The notes below the pieces were generated by a model, which worked only from the letters and a program-made list of their open reading frames with translations, did no database searches and was not told the origin of the DNA. A stretch of 64,000 nt of DNA, taken from UBA5177 sp002413265 (lineage in GTDB: Bacteria; Chloroflexota; UBA5177). This document shows, piece by piece, positions 8,604 to 15,770 of the stretch. The DNA lies in contig DAIORV010000002.1 of the NCBI GenBank assembly GCA_036752825.1, positions 13,886 through 77,885 on the forward strand. The letters are read 5' to 3'. The position numbers and the translations under genes were made by a program. Every line of letters starts with the position of its first letter. Position 1 is the first letter of the stretch.

Positions 8604-10256
8604 ATGGACAAGGACGGAGCTCTGACACCGGACTTCGAGGAGCGGAGGGACAATCCTGCCGGCCGCGAGAGAGACTTTTCTTTCACCACTCTGTCCGATC
8701 AACCGATAAAACCGCTATACACCCTTGGCGACCGCGAGGACGCAGACTTCGCCCTCGACATCGGCTTCCCCGGCGAATACCCGTATACGCGTGGCATCTA
8801 CCACAACATGTACCGCGGCCGGCTCTGGACGATGAGGCAATTCGCCGGCTTTGGCGCCGCCTCCGACACCAATCGGCGCTTTCACTACCTTCTGGAGCAC
8901 GGAGTGACGGGGCTCTCCGTTGCCTTCGACAACCCGACGCTCATGGGTATGGACTCCGACGATCCCCGGTCATTTGGAGAAGTTGGCCGCACCGGGGTGG
9001 CGATCGATTCACTGGCGGACATGGAGACCCTCTTCGACGGCATTCCGCTGGACCAGGTCAGCACGTCGATGACCATCAACGCGCCGGCGGCGGTGCTGCT
9101 GGCGATGTATGTGGCGGTGGGCGAGAAGCAGGGCGTGGCCGCAAGCAAGCTGACCGGCACTCTGCAGAACGACATTCTCAAGGAATACATTGCCCAGAAG
9201 GAGTGGATCTACCCTCCAGCCGCCGGCGTAAAGCTAATAGTCGACACCATAGAGTTCACCTCCCGCGAGATCCCCAAGTACAACCCGGTGAGCATCTCCG
9301 GCTACCACATTCGAGAAGCGGGTTCGACGGCCGTCCAAGAGCTGGCGTTCACGATCGCAGATGGCATGACGTACGTCGAAAGCTGCGTCAATCGCGGGCT
9401 TGCCGTCGATTCGTTTGCCCCGCGCCTGTCGTTCTTCTGGAATTCCCACATCGACTTCTTCGAGGAAGTTGCGAAGTTCCGAGCGGCGCGCAGGATCTGG
9501 TCTCGGCTGATGCGGGAGAAGTACGGAGCCAAGGACCCGAAGTCCTGGCTCATGCGATTTCACACGCAGACGGCTGGAGTCTCACTCACGGCTCAGCAGC
9601 CGGAAAACAACATTGTCCGAACAGCGCTTGAGGCGTTGGCAGCGGTTCTGGGCGGTACTCAGTCTCTTCACACCAATTCCATGGACGAGGTCCTGGCACT
9701 TCCCACCGAGAAGGCCGTGGAAATCGCGCTGCGAACGCAGCAGATCATTGCATTCGAAACGGGAGTGGTGAACACCGTCGATCCGCTGGGTGGCTCGTAC
9801 TTCGTCGAAGCTCTCACCGATGAGATGGAGTCCGGAGCGCTTGAGTACTTCGCCCGTATCGAAGAGCTCGGAGGGGTGCTTCCGGGGATCGAGCAGGGCT
9901 TTTTCCAGCGAGAGATAGGAGAGGCCGCATTCAGATATCAGCAACAGCTGGAACGCAAGGAGAAGGCGATGGTGGGGGTCAACGAGTTCGTGGACTCAGC
10001 TCCGATCGACATACCGATCCTTCGCATCGATCCGGATGTCGAGCGGTCACAGAGGGCCCGCCTGGCAGAAGTGAAGACGAGTCGAAACCATCCTCAGGTC
10101 GCCGGAGCTCTCGACCACCTGTCGGCGGCCACCCGGCGGGAGGAAAATGTCATGCCCTACATTCTCGACGCGGTTCGAGGGTACGCGACAGTGCAGGAAA
10201 TCTCCGATGCTATGAAGGTGACACTCGGAAGCTATCGTGAGCCCGCCTTCGTTTAG
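8604..10256 (+). CDS. icmA: AdoCbl acyl-CoA mutase large subunit, isobutyryl-CoA mutase type
   Basis: A 550-residue TIM-barrel mutase subunit without its own B12 domain. Most pipelines would call it methylmalonyl-CoA mutase. The two residues that separate the enzymes read Phe80 (in RQFAGFG) and Gln198 (in KEYIAQKEW). From the literature, isobutyryl-CoA mutase has Phe80/Gln198, whereas methylmalonyl-CoA mutase has Tyr/Arg, the Arg binding the free carboxylate. The rest ([32 protein letters not shown]) is also IcmA-like. The expected reaction is isobutyryl-CoA to n-butyryl-CoA, fitting the dehydrogenases and thiolase upstream. A related branched substrate such as pivalyl-CoA is not excluded. 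Confidence 0.85.
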   Translation: MDKDGALTPDFEERRDNPAGRERDFSFTTLSDQPIKPLYTLGDREDADFALDIGFPGEYPYTRGIYHNMYRGRLWTMRQFAGFGAASDTNRRFHYLLEHGVTGLSVAFDNPTLMGMDSDDPRSFGEVGRTGVAIDSLADMETLFDGIPLDQVSTSMTINAPAAVLLAMYVAVGEKQGVAASKLTGTLQNDILKEYIAQKEWIYPPAAGVKLIVDTIEFTSREIPKYNPVSISGYHIREAGSTAVQELAFTIADGMTYVESCVNRGLAVDSFAPRLSFFWNSHIDFFEEVAKFRAARRIWSRLMREKYGAKDPKSWLMRFHTQTAGVSLTAQQPENNIVRTALEALAAVLGGTQSLHTNSMDEVLALPTEKAVEIALRTQQIIAFETGVVNTVDPLGGSYFVEALTDEMESGALEYFARIEELGGVLPGIEQGFFQREIGEAAFRYQQQLERKEKAMVGVNEFVDSAPIDIPILRIDPDVERSQRARLAEVKTSRNHPQVAGALDHLSAATRREENVMPYILDAVRGYATVQEISDAMKVTLGSYREPAFV

Positions 10257-10275
10257 CGAGCGGGGAGGAGCAGCA

Positions 10276-10695
10276 TTGACAGAATCGGGAAGAATCAGGG
10301 TACTGATGGCCAAAGCCGGCCTGGACGGCCACGACCGTGGAGTGAAGGTTGTTGCTCGCGCGCTGCGCGACTCCGGGATAGAGGTGATCTACACGGGCTT
10401 ACATCAGACGCCGGAGCAGGTTGTCGCGGCTGCGGTGCAGGAAGATGTGGATGCTATCGGGCTCTCCCTCCTCTCCGGGGCGCACATGACCATCTTTCCC
10501 AGGATCCTCGACTTGTTGAAATCGGAGGACGCAGGCGACATCGTCCTTTTCGGGGGTGGCACGATACCAGACCCCGATGTTGCCGAGCTCAAGAAAGCTG
10601 GCGTTGCCGAGCTCTTCACGCCGGGATCCTCGACCCTGGACATCGTGGACTGGGTGCGAAACAACCTCCAGCACAAGAGCCATGCGAGCGCCTAG
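10276..10695 (+). CDS. icmB: AdoCbl acyl-CoA mutase small (B12-binding) subunit
   Basis: A 139-residue cobalamin-binding subunit partnering the large subunit 19 bases upstream. The B12 motif DGHDRG gives Asp17-x-His19-x-x-Gly22, His19 being the lower cobalt ligand. SLLSGAHM and LFGGGTIPD supply the rest of the base-off fold. The start is TTG 10276, with GGGAGGAG ending at 10270. A 136-140 residue separate subunit is the arrangement of IcmB/HcmB and of some archaeal mutases. Confidence 0.9.
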   Translation: MTESGRIRVLMAKAGLDGHDRGVKVVARALRDSGIEVIYTGLHQTPEQVVAAAVQEDVDAIGLSLLSGAHMTIFPRILDLLKSEDAGDIVLFGGGTIPDPDVAELKKAGVAELFTPGSSTLDIVDWVRNNLQHKSHASA

Positions 10696-10706
10696 GGTTT
10701 GTCTGT

Positions 10707-11006
10707 CTACAGGAACTGGCCGGCCATCACGATCAACAACATCACCCCCAGAGACGCGAAGGATCCGACCACTACCGTGAGCATCGGCGCCAAAGACAGG
10801 TATCGCCAGCGAGCCGCGTCTCCCCGCGCGTCGTCTCGGCGAAACGCCAGTATGAGTTGCCGCACAACTGCCACGTACACCAGGACGTAGAAGATCGCTG
10901 CCCCGGTGGTCTGCAGCAGCGTAAATCCCAGGAACTTACTGAAAAGGAAGCCTTCCACGAACCAAATTGATCCCGCTAGAAGTAGGTAGAAGGTGGCGCG
11001 AAACAT
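10707..11006 (-). CDS. Small membrane protein, unknown
   Basis: About 99 residues with three hydrophobic segments: near residues 5-25, 28-48 and 75-95. A charged loop (RRDDARGDAARWR) separates the second and third. I do not recognise a family. ATG at 11006 or TTG at 11012 could start it; neither has a good ribosome site. It lies downstream of tRNA-Leu on the same strand, behind a hairpin, and converges with the mutase operon 12 bases away. Confidence 0.5.
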   Translation of the reverse strand: MFRATFYLLLAGSIWFVEGFLFSKFLGFTLLQTTGAAIFYVLVYVAVVRQLILAFRRDDARGDAARWRYLSLAPMLTVVVGSFASLGVMLLIVMAGQFL

Positions 11007-11018
11007 CGGCAATCAAAG

Positions 11019-11043
11019 GGCCCTGCCGGTATAGGGCAGGGCC
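11019..11043 (-). terminator. Hairpin after tRNA-Leu
   Basis: GGCCCTGCC (11019-11027) pairs with GGCAGGGCC (11035-11043) around a 7-base loop. On the minus strand it is followed by TTTGATT, so it looks like a modest intrinsic terminator for tRNA-Leu. It sits immediately before the small membrane ORF. Confidence 0.5.
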
Positions 11044-11064
11044 AAGGTTACGTCCTTCGCAATC

Positions 11065-11152
11065 TGGTGCGCCCGACTGGACTCGAACCAGCACTCCCTT
11101 GACGGGAACTAGGCCCTCAACCTAGCGCGTCTACCTGTTCCGCCACGGGCGC
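11065..11152 (-). tRNA. tRNA-Leu (anticodon GAG)
   Basis: An 88-base class II tRNA with encoded CCA. The acceptor GCGCCCG pairs with CGGGCGC, the anticodon stem CTAGG/CCTAG holds loop TTGAGGG (anticodon GAG, reads CUC), and there is a long variable arm (CCCGTCAAGGG) with T arm CTGG TTCGAGT CCAG. Confidence 0.96.
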
Positions 11153-11164
11153 GCAACGCTCATA

Positions 11165-11195
11165 AGTATACGGGACCCGTCGACGAGACTGTCAA
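11165..11195 (-). promoter_or_regulatory. Promoter of tRNA-Leu
   Basis: On the minus strand TTGACA (11195-11190) is a perfect -35 and TATACT (11170-11165) a 5/6 -10, separated by 19 bases. The implied start is about 6 bases before the tRNA 5' end at 11152. The long spacer is the only weak point. Confidence 0.5.
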
Positions 11196-11253
11196 CGGAA
11201 TCTGCCCCGGCAAACGGTGTGGTAGTTTGCCGTACTGGGTGGAGGTGACGGTC

Positions 11254-11781
11254 ATGGCGCGGGTCACTACGAGAACCGGAGACGACGGCTACACCGACCT
11301 TCTCGGCTCGGGTAGAGTCCCGAAGTATCATCGCCGTCCGGAGGCCTACGGCACGGTCGACGAAGCGACCTCTGCCCTGGGTCTGGCGCGGGCCCTGTCA
11401 ACGTCGGCCGAACTCAAAGAGATTGTAGGAAAGGTTCAAAGCGATCTGTACGTGCTGATGGCCGAGCTCGCCACGGCCCCCGAAAACTACGACAAGGTCG
11501 ATTTCAAGATTAAGCCGGAGGATGTCCACAGGATCGATGCCGAGAGTGAGAGGTTGAAGGGTCAGGTGGAGATCGGCAACCGATTCATCATTCCTGGAGA
11601 CACGGTGGTCGGTGCTTCCCTGGATGTGGCACGAACCATTGTTCGACGGGCCGAAAGACAGGTGGCGCGCCTGTACCACGAAGGCGACGTCAAGAATGCT
11701 GACGCGCTGGGCTACCTGAATCGGCTGTCGGATCTGCTTTTCATCCTGGCCCGCTGGGAAGAAGCCGCCTCGAGCAGCTGA
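11254..11781 (+). CDS. Cob(I)alamin adenosyltransferase, PduO type
   Basis: Makes adenosylcobalamin from cob(I)alamin and ATP; 175 residues. The PduO N-terminal ATP-binding motif TRTGDDGYTDLLG begins at residue 6. YGTVDEATSALGLAR and the C-terminal RTIVRRAERQVARL and YLNRLSDLLFILAR are the family's conserved elements. The start at ATG 11254 follows GGAGG at 11240-11244. It supplies the cofactor needed by the mutase 560 bases upstream, from which it is separated by the minus-strand tRNA-Leu and small ORF. Confidence 0.93.
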   Translation: MARVTTRTGDDGYTDLLGSGRVPKYHRRPEAYGTVDEATSALGLARALSTSAELKEIVGKVQSDLYVLMAELATAPENYDKVDFKIKPEDVHRIDAESERLKGQVEIGNRFIIPGDTVVGASLDVARTIVRRAERQVARLYHEGDVKNADALGYLNRLSDLLFILARWEEAASSS

Positions 11782-11818
11782 ACAGGCGCTCGGCTACGGA
11801 TTCACCGTATACTGAGCA

Positions 11819-11846
11819 GAAGCCAGGGCCGGTGGCCGCTGGCTTC
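11819..11846 (+). terminator. Hairpin after the adenosyltransferase gene
   Basis: GAAGCCAG (11819-11826) pairs with CTGGCTTC (11839-11846), and inside it GGCC/GGCC forms a second short stem. There is no T run after it, so termination is uncertain. The rest of 11782-11959 shows no ORF with a convincing start. Confidence 0.4.
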
Positions 11847-11959
11847 GTTAGGCTGGGCGCTGGTAGCGGTCACTTTGCCCAGCTCTTAGAATTCTGTATG
11901 AGAAAACGATACTTTTCGACGTCCGCGCGAAAAGTAAGACGGAAAGTCGAGAGCTGAGA

Positions 11960-12376
11960 ATGGCTAAGAATTTTGGCGGCAGGGCACAGCGAGTGCCCGA
12001 GGTTTTCGCCCCGGATGACAGGACGGGAGCCGACGCCTTTGTGTATTGCAAGGGCTGCGGGACGCAGCTTGACGGGCATCCGCGGCACATGAGCGGGCGC
12101 ACGCCGGTGACGGTCATGATGTGCGACGACTGCCGTGAGAAATATGGCCACGATCTGATTCCGCCCGCCGACGTGCCCACCTTCTGCTACCGCTGCGGCG
12201 GAAAAGACGAGATCTTTATCAGCCGCGGGCAGGCACCAATCACCTACCACGTCTGCCCGCGCTGCGTGCCGGACCGTGCCGCCCGCTATCGCTCCGGCGA
12301 CTTCGAAGAGGTCGTTGCACCGGTACCGGAGCCGGCGGAGACCACAGAAACCGCTCAGCCACAGGCCGCAAAGTAG
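11960..12376 (+). CDS. Double zinc-ribbon protein, unknown
   Basis: 138 residues with four CxxC knuckles: CKGC near residue 30, CDDC near 55, CYRC near 75 and CPRC near 96. They would make two zinc ribbons in tandem. The N-terminus is basic and polar. The C-terminal 30 residues are a low-complexity acidic/Pro/Ala/Thr tail. I recognise no named family; similar architectures bind nucleic acid or act as adaptor proteins. The minus-strand ORF over the same bases lacks any domain. The ATG at 11960 follows a purine-rich stretch. Confidence 0.7.
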   Translation: MAKNFGGRAQRVPEVFAPDDRTGADAFVYCKGCGTQLDGHPRHMSGRTPVTVMMCDDCREKYGHDLIPPADVPTFCYRCGGKDEIFISRGQAPITYHVCPRCVPDRAARYRSGDFEEVVAPVPEPAETTETAQPQAAK

Positions 12377-12414
12377 CCGAGCGCTGCCGCCAGGCCCTGG
12401 TGAGCCCTGAAAGG

Positions 12415-12792
12415 CTACGCCGTGGCCGCGAGACCCGGGGACGGGGCTGTGTCCAGCAGCGACGACGCCTGCCGCGCCGCGCGTCTCAACGCCCGCATCC
12501 GGTTGGCGGCCGGCATGCCGGACCACGAGACTTTTAGCCTGCGAAGATTGTCACGAAGCGCGCCGACATCGCTCCGTGGCTGATTGGACGTCTCCTTTTC
12601 CAAGGAACGCGTGTCCCTCGGCGCCGCACCAGCGCCGGCACGTGGAGACCGGCTCAGAAGCTCCATCTGTCCGGCGACCGACATGAGCACGGTGAGCACG
12701 TCCAACTGCAGGTCCCCGTTGAGGTCATCATGCTCCAAGATGAGATCGAGCATATGAAGGCGGTTCTCCATCTGAGCCTTTGACAGAGCCAT
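12415..12792 (-). CDS. Hypothetical helical protein
   Basis: 125 residues; the ATG at 12792 has an excellent ribosome site (GGGAGGT, 5-base spacing), which makes it a real gene. The N-terminal half (MENRLHMLDLILEHDDLNGD, then LDVLTVLMSVAGQMELL) is predicted helical. The middle is Ala/Gly/Arg-rich and the C-terminus basic. I recognise no family. It lies 64 bases downstream of tsaD on the same strand, so it may be the last gene of the t6A operon or have its own promoter in that gap. Confidence 0.65.
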   Translation of the reverse strand: MALSKAQMENRLHMLDLILEHDDLNGDLQLDVLTVLMSVAGQMELLSRSPRAGAGAAPRDTRSLEKETSNQPRSDVGALRDNLRRLKVSWSGMPAANRMRALRRAARQASSLLDTAPSPGLAATA

Positions 12793-12856
12793 GGAAACCT
12801 CCCTCTACCGAGCTCTTCAGCAAGATATATGCCTTAGTGTATACCGGGAGAGAAGC

Positions 12857-13900
12857 TTATAGGGACAAGCTCGGGTGGACATCGGGATCCTGGGCAGCGG
12901 CTGGAACAAAATGGCCGGCCGAGGCGATCATCGCCCCGTTGTCCGTGCAATATTCGAGTTCAGCCAGGCAGAGCGGGAGCCTCGCGGCCGCCTCCATGCG
13001 CCGGCGCAACGCACTACTCGCGGCCACACCTCCGACGACGGCCACAGACGCGGCTTTCATCTCGAGAGCGGCTTGCCAGCATTTTGTAGCGAGAACGTCC
13101 ACCACACTTTGCTGGAATCCAGAGGCGATGTTTGCGATCTGTTCTCTTGACAGATCCGCGGAGAGACCGACCGAATGCAACGATGCTCCTCGCGACGGCG
13201 TCTCACTGCCGTTGGCCGCGTGAACGGTGTGTAGCACTGCCGTTTTCAATCCGCTAAAGGAAAAATTGTAGGTTCCCGGCAGCCAGGCCCGCGGGAATTG
13301 CACCGGATTGGTCGCCTCCCTAGATACGGCTTCGATGCTCGGTCCCCCGGGGTACGGAAGCCCGAGGAGTCGCGCCACCTTGTCGAACGCTTCTCCAGCC
13401 GCGTCGTCCAGGGTGCGACCGAGCACCTGGTACTCTCCATGATCCGTGACCAGCACAAGCTCGGTGTGGCCGCCAGACACGATCAAGGTCAGCATCGGTA
13501 GCTCTGGGCCGGGCTGAGGTGGATCTGCCCGCGTCAACCACACCGAGTGCAGGTGTCCCTCCAAATGGTTTACCGCAACGAAGGGACGCCCAAGAGCTAG
13601 CGACAAGGCTCGCCCGAACGTCAAACCTACTAGCAATGCGCCAGCAAGGCCGGGTCCTTGTGTGGCGGCTACGGTGTCGATGTCTTGTTTCTGGATGCCG
13701 GCACTAGCCAGCGCAAGCTCGACCACGGGGATGATGGAGCGAACATGCTGGCGGCTGGCGATCTCGGGAACCACGCCACCAAACTCAGCATGCAGCTGTA
13801 CCTGCGAAGAGACCACGTTCGAACGGACCAGGCGACCGTCCTCGACAACTGCCGCGCTCGTCTCATCACACGAAGTCTCGATGCCGAGAGTCAGAGTCAC
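12857..13900 (-). CDS. tsaD: tRNA t6A threonylcarbamoyltransferase subunit TsaD
   Basis: Transfers the threonylcarbamoyl group to A37 of ANN-reading tRNAs, working with TsaB and TsaE. 347 residues. The ASKHA opening GIETSCDETSAAVVE is at 6-20, the metal-binding HLEGH is His112/His116, and ATQGPGLAGALLVG and VSGGHTELV are conserved. The GTG start at 13900 overlaps rimI by 4 bp. It is last of the tsaE-tsaB-rimI-tsaD operon read on the minus strand. Confidence 0.96.
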   Translation of the reverse strand: MTLTLGIETSCDETSAAVVEDGRLVRSNVVSSQVQLHAEFGGVVPEIASRQHVRSIIPVVELALASAGIQKQDIDTVAATQGPGLAGALLVGLTFGRALSLALGRPFVAVNHLEGHLHSVWLTRADPPQPGPELPMLTLIVSGGHTELVLVTDHGEYQVLGRTLDDAAGEAFDKVARLLGLPYPGGPSIEAVSREATNPVQFPRAWLPGTYNFSFSGLKTAVLHTVHAANGSETPSRGASLHSVGLSADLSREQIANIASGFQQSVVDVLATKCWQAALEMKAASVAVVGGVAASSALRRRMEAAARLPLCLAELEYCTDNGAMIASAGHFVPAAAQDPDVHPSLSL

Positions 13901-14586
13901 GCGTCTTTGGCGGCCTCTTCCGAGTGCGCCTCGAGAGAGCCACCTGGAAGGTGAATAAACAGATCACCCGCTTCGCCGAGTCGTTTTTGAAGTTCCGTCA
14001 CGTGCTCCTCGAACCGTCGCCGATATTGCTCGTCTCGTATGTCGGGCGTGGTCATGATGTAGGCGTCTTCATTGTTGTCGCTGTAGTAACGAGGTCTCAG
14101 ACCCTCGGTCTCAAATCCGTACTTCCGATAGAGCCTTTGAGCCACGTCGTTAGACATCCGCACCTCGAGGGTCAGGCGGTGGGCACCCATGTCCTGAGCT
14201 GCCTCCAGCAGCGTCGCCAGAAGAAGTTCTCCAAGCTTTTTGCCTCGCCACTCGGGACGCACCGCAATGGTCGTGATGTGCGCCTCGTCGATCATCAGCC
14301 ACATTCCGGCGTATCCGGCTATCTGGCCTGTGCTTTGACGATCTTCTTCGTTGCGCTGCGGTCTAAAGAGAAACCCGAGAGGGAACCTGGGACGACTGGG
14401 CTCCCGTGGTACGGGAACCGGTCTCCCCTCCGGAATCTGGCGTAGCACGAAGTACCGCGCGTTGCGATTGTGCAAAATCTCACGCCGGTAGGCGCTTGCC
14501 GGCCAGGGAAGGGAATAGCTCAGCCGATCCACTTCCAGGACTTCGGGAATGTCGGCGAGATCCATGGCCTCGACAAGGAGTCTCAT
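13897..14586 (-). CDS. rimI: Ribosomal protein bS18 alanine N-acetyltransferase RimI-like
   Basis: A GNAT acetyltransferase within the t6A operon, where RimI is commonly found. The acetyl-CoA loop is VRPEWRGKKLGELLL, and YRKYGFETEGLRPRYY is the usual end of the domain. At 229 residues it is much longer than typical RimI (about 150). About 35 extra residues lie between the early beta strands (Pro/Arg-rich, near 53-87), and there is a C-terminal tail of about 45 residues. The substrate is assigned by family and neighbourhood. Confidence 0.85.
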   Translation of the reverse strand: MRLLVEAMDLADIPEVLEVDRLSYSLPWPASAYRREILHNRNARYFVLRQIPEGRPVPVPREPSRPRFPLGFLFRPQRNEEDRQSTGQIAGYAGMWLMIDEAHITTIAVRPEWRGKKLGELLLATLLEAAQDMGAHRLTLEVRMSNDVAQRLYRKYGFETEGLRPRYYSDNNEDAYIMTTPDIRDEQYRRRFEEHVTELQKRLGEAGDLFIHLPGGSLEAHSEEAAKDA

Positions 14587-14589
14587 CGC

Positions 14590-15267
14590 TCACCCTTGAG
14601 CCGCATCCCGCTTTTCCTCCGCGGCGGAGCGCCGGAGATACAACGGCTCTGCCTCGTGCGATTCGTCCCGTCCACCCTGCGCAAAGTACGCTCTGCCCAA
14701 TTCTGCCAGAAGGGATGCGCGCCTCAGGCTCGCCCACGGCTCGCGAGAAACGGATATTCCGTTTGCGGAGAGATACTCAGAGACTTCAGGGAGCTCCTCG
14801 CCGCAGAGGCAGTCGCCCTCGTAGACGTGCGCGGCCAGCTGGCTCAGTGAAAGCAACAGGTACTCGCTGGAACGCACGACGCGGCTCTGCTGGACCTGGT
14901 ATCGGGCCAGATAGTATTGGCCGCGCCCGGCCGAAATGAGCGCACAGACGCTGGGCCCGCGAGAGCCCGCGGCCAGAACATCGAGCGTGCTGACTCCAGC
15001 CAGGGGAATGTCCAGAGCCAAAGCGAAGGCTTTGCTTGCACTCATTCCGACTCGGATGCCGCTAAACGAGCCCGGTCCAGTGGCAACCGCCAGCGCGCCG
15101 ACGTCCTTGATGTTTGAGCCGGAAAGTTCAAAAAGCGTGTCGAGAGCTCGGAACAGCTGCGTCGAGTGATGTGATCCGGCGGTCCAGGAAATCTCCGCCT
15201 GCACCCCGGACTTGTTACTCAGGGCGACGCTCGCTTGGGCCGTCGATGTATCGATGGCAAGGATCAC
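14590..15267 (-). CDS. tsaB: tRNA t6A biosynthesis protein TsaB
   Basis: A 225-residue ASKHA-fold partner of TsaD. The opening MILAIDTSTAQASVAL and the motif GPGSFSGIRVGMSASKA are characteristic. It is the second gene of the operon, 2 bases after tsaE and 3 bases before rimI. It acts as a scaffold for TsaD rather than as a catalyst. Confidence 0.94.
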   Translation of the reverse strand: MILAIDTSTAQASVALSNKSGVQAEISWTAGSHHSTQLFRALDTLFELSGSNIKDVGALAVATGPGSFSGIRVGMSASKAFALALDIPLAGVSTLDVLAAGSRGPSVCALISAGRGQYYLARYQVQQSRVVRSSEYLLLSLSQLAAHVYEGDCLCGEELPEVSEYLSANGISVSREPWASLRRASLLAELGRAYFAQGGRDESHEAEPLYLRRSAAEEKRDAAQG

Positions 15268-15269
15268 TC

Positions 15270-15719
15270 TCAGACACCCTCCCGGTACTCGCGTATGCGC
15301 AAGCTGCGTTCATTTGCCGACGTGTGCTGAAGCCAGACGTCCACGAGACGCGATGTGGCCAATCCCCGAAGGTACTCCTCGGCTCGCTCGGGCCACTCAC
15401 AGACCAGCACGCTCTCTCTCGTGGCGTACTCCTCCAGCCCCAATCCCTCAGCTTCGGCGCCGGTCAGACGGTATAGGTCCGCATGATAGAGACGCGGAGT
15501 CGTTTCGTACTCGTGTATCAGCGAATAGCTTGGACTTCCCCGCCACGCAGCCGCGTCAAGCCCGGCCGCGAGACCGCCGGCAAACACGGTCTTCCCCGCG
15601 CCCAGCGCTCCATGCAAGAGGAGGATCTCGCCGCCGCCAAGGGTGGCGGCAAGCCTTGCGCCCCAGGATGCCGTCTCTTCTGCCGACACAGTTACGAGTT
15701 CGGTCAATGCGCGATTCAT
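15270..15719 (-). CDS. tsaE: tRNA t6A biosynthesis ATPase TsaE
   Basis: The P-loop ATPase that resets the t6A complex; Walker A GALGAGKT is at residues 37-44 of a 149-residue protein. EYATRESVLVCEWPERAEEYL is the conserved C-terminal stretch. I chose ATG 15719, where the family N-terminus starts. ATG 15749 is possible, but longer readings run into the divergent ABC1 kinase gene. First gene of the minus-strand operon; its promoter must lie within the 51-base divergent gap or inside the kinase start. Confidence 0.9.
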   Translation of the reverse strand: MNRALTELVTVSAEETASWGARLAATLGGGEILLLHGALGAGKTVFAGGLAAGLDAAAWRGSPSYSLIHEYETTPRLYHADLYRLTGAEAEGLGLEEYATRESVLVCEWPERAEEYLRGLATSRLVDVWLQHTSANERSLRIREYREGV

Positions 15720-15770
15720 TTGCTCGCTCAACCCCTCTGTACTGAACATGGATGTTGAGGTGGTGACCGA

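Noticed and set aside
8604..10256. Annotation as methylmalonyl-CoA mutase
   Set aside because: Active-site positions 80 and 198 have the isobutyryl-CoA mutase residues. The general fold does not distinguish them.
11870..12526. 218-codon minus-strand ORF
   Set aside because: It overlaps the zinc-ribbon gene, which has four intact CxxC pairs. The minus protein shows no motif.
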